Origin: Pseudomonadota bacterium
Lineage (GTDB): Bacteria; Pseudomonadota; Gammaproteobacteria; SZUA-229
Assembly (NCBI GenBank): GCA_015222965.1
Contig: JADFWF010000091.1
Coordinates: 1-6,466, forward strand
Direction of reading: 5' to 3'
DNA: 6,466 nucleotides
The notes beneath the pieces are model-generated. The model was not told the DNA's origin. It was given only the letters and a program-made list of their open reading frames with translations, and did no database searches. Positions 4,966-6,466 of the stretch are shown piece after piece. A program made the translations under genes and the position numbers. Numbering within the stretch: position 1 is the first letter of the stretch; every line of letters starts with the position of its first letter.

Positions 4966-6466
4966 ATGAGCGCAGAAAAGAAAAGTATCGCAATTGGTAA
5001 ACCATTGGTCGTAATAGGACTATTGCTATCAGTGTTTATCATTCTTATGTTGGGTAGTCTGGTTTTCGTGGCTGATAAACGAGCGAACTTGCAGCGTCAC
5101 GTAGAGTTGTCCGCTGAGGAACTACTGTTATCTCAGCAGATGGCGACTTTTTCACTGGGGGCTTCCTCAGGTACCGAAGAAGCATTTGATCGTCTGGTGT
5201 ATTCACGAGGCAAGTTTGATGACATTTTACACTCATTGCGCTCAGGTGATTTTGTAACTGCAGCGATCGCTCCTGAGTTGCTGCCAGACCTTGATCAGGT
5301 TGAATCTGACTGGCGTAACTATAGAAATAATATCGAAGTTATTATTAATGGTCGTCAATCAATCGCTGAGGTTAGAGAATTATACCAGGTGATCGAAAGT
5401 TTTATCCCGCAGATGCTGACCTACTCTGATGAAGTGGTTGGTGTGTTGATCAGAAAGGAATCGTCACCGCGTCAGGTTTATCTGGCGACACGTCAGATGA
5501 TGTTATCGCAGCGTATTAAGAATAACTTGAACCAGGTGCTGGCCGGTGGTGAAGCCGCCGCGGCTGCTGCGGACAGGTTTGGTCGAGATGCTGCATTGTT
5601 CGGTCGCGTGCTTGAAGGCTTGTTGAAAGGTTCGAAAGGTTTACGTATCGAAAAGGTAACCGATAAAGAAGCGGTTGCTAAATTACGCGAAGTTGCGATG
5701 TTGATTAGTGCGGTAAGTGACAATATCGCGGGCATCCTCGAGCTTTCACCTGAGCTGTTTGAGGTTAAAGATGCTGCCGGGCTTGTCGGTGGTGATTCGG
5801 AGAAAATATTAATATCACTGAAAACCTTCCAGGAAAAAATTATTGGTCAAGGTGAGGAGCTCGACCTTATTCAATTGGTCGGTGTGGGTTTTGGTGGTGT
5901 CGCGGTATTACTCATCATTATCGGCGGTATCCTGTTACTTAAGGAAGCCAGGAAACGTGAGGAAAGCGCGCTGGAAAACAACAGACGAAATCAGCGGGCG
6001 ATTCTACGATTGCTCGATGAGATGGCTAACCTCGCGGATGGTGACCTGACAGTCCATGCTACGGTAACCGAAGAGATTACCGGCGCTATCGCAGATTCGG
6101 TGAACTTCACAATCGATGCGTTACGCACCCTGGTATCAACAATCATTAATACCGCGTCGGAAGTATCGCACTCAACTGAAAAGACACAGGATACAGCGAA
6201 TGAGCTGGCGCAGGCGTCTAACAGGCAGGCGCGTGAGATCGCTTCGGCCAGTGCCGCGGTGACCGATATGGCTGAGTCCATGTTGACAGTATCCCATGAT
6301 GCAGATAACTCGGCCAACGTAGCGCAACAATCGATGGATATCGCGCAGAAAGGCGCGCAGGTGGTACGTAATACCATCGGTTCCATGGAAAAAATTCGTG
6401 AGAATATCCAGGAGACATCTAAACGTATTAAACGTCTGGGTGAATCTTCACAGGAGATTGGTGACA
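4966..6466 (+). CDS. pilJ: Type IV pilus chemoreceptor PilJ, N-terminal 500 residues (runs off right edge)
   Basis: The frame is open from ATG 4966 to the right edge: 500 codons plus one base, with no stop. P. aeruginosa PilJ is about 680 residues, so roughly 180, including the kinase-signalling hairpin tip, are missing. Order: basic start; membrane segment 1 at about 13-36; periplasmic region of about 265 residues; membrane segment 2 at about 304-326; a HAMP-like segment (about 328-395) containing LADGDLTV (356-363); then the start of the methyl-accepting coiled coil, rich in Ala, Ser and Gln. The periplasmic part holds two PilJ/NarX-like helical modules marked by similar sequences: EELLLSQQM (51-59) and TRQMMLSQRIKNNL (175-188). 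An Ala-rich turn, GGEAAAAAAD, covers 194-203. PilJ senses pilus or surface signals and controls ChpA through PilI. Reading is continuous, with no frameshift. Confidence 0.95.
   Translation, partial: MSAEKKSIAIGKPLVVIGLLLSVFIILMLGSLVFVADKRANLQRHVELSAEELLLSQQMATFSLGASSGTEEAFDRLVYSRGKFDDILHSLRSGDFVTAAIAPELLPDLDQVESDWRNYRNNIEVIINGRQSIAEVRELYQVIESFIPQMLTYSDEVVGVLIRKESSPRQVYLATRQMMLSQRIKNNLNQVLAGGEAAAAAADRFGRDAALFGRVLEGLLKGSKGLRIEKVTDKEAVAKLREVAMLISAVSDNIAGILELSPELFEVKDAAGLVGGDSEKILISLKTFQEKIIGQGEELDLIQLVGVGFGGVAVLLIIIGGILLLKEARKREESALENNRRNQRAILRLLDEMANLADGDLTVHATVTEEITGAIADSVNFTIDALRTLVSTIINTASEVSHSTEKTQDTANELAQASNRQAREIASASAAVTDMAESMLTVSHDADNSANVAQQSMDIAQKGAQVVRNTIGSMEKIRENIQETSKRIKRLGESSQEIGD

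Noticed and set aside
5991..6386. 131-codon minus-strand frame opposite pilJ
   Set aside because: Antisense to the Ala/Ser-rich PilJ signalling helices, which generate long opposite frames; no family resemblance.

Overview
The window looks like chromosomal DNA of a gammaproteobacterium of moderate GC content. It carries the Pseudomonas-type neighbourhood in which the glutathione synthetase / TonB3 / AlgH (YqgE) genes lie back to back with the Pil-Chp twitching-motility chemosensory operon. Every gene matches a known family. I see no insertion sequence, phage gene, CRISPR array, tRNA or rRNA.

Left half, minus strand, read right to left: gshB (3158-2196), apbE (2220-1135, overlapping gshB by 25 bp), a tonB3-like gene (1069-191), and the start of yqgE/algH (173-1, running off the left edge). 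Short gaps and one overlap suggest a single transcript. The apbE gene between gshB and tonB is the unexpected member, because in Pseudomonas aeruginosa gshB and tonB3 are direct neighbours.

Right half, plus strand: pilG (3411-3785), pilH (3900-4265), pilI (4331-4867) and pilJ (4966 to the right edge, first 500 residues). These encode two CheY-like response regulators, a CheW-like adaptor and the membrane chemoreceptor. The expected methyltransferase (pilK) and kinase (chpA) would lie beyond the edge. The pil genes are separated by AT-rich spacers of 65 to 114 bp rather than tightly packed.

Between the two units is a 252-bp divergent control region (3159-3410). It contains a good sigma70-type promoter candidate in each direction and an unusual density of small repeats: two CAATAATsTTCG direct repeats exactly 30 bp apart, a third inverted CAATAAT-like copy, and two further inverted repeats. 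A copy of the heptamer touches each predicted -35 box. This is the most interesting non-coding structure in the window.

Together the genes link surface sensing and type IV pilus control (PilGHIJ, with TonB3 reported to affect twitching) to thiol redox (GshB) and covalent flavin attachment (ApbE). The physical linkage is seen; a functional link is inference. I found no convincing undescribed system. The best candidates for follow-up are the divergent control region, the apbE insertion, and the over-abundance of the palindrome GCGATCGC.
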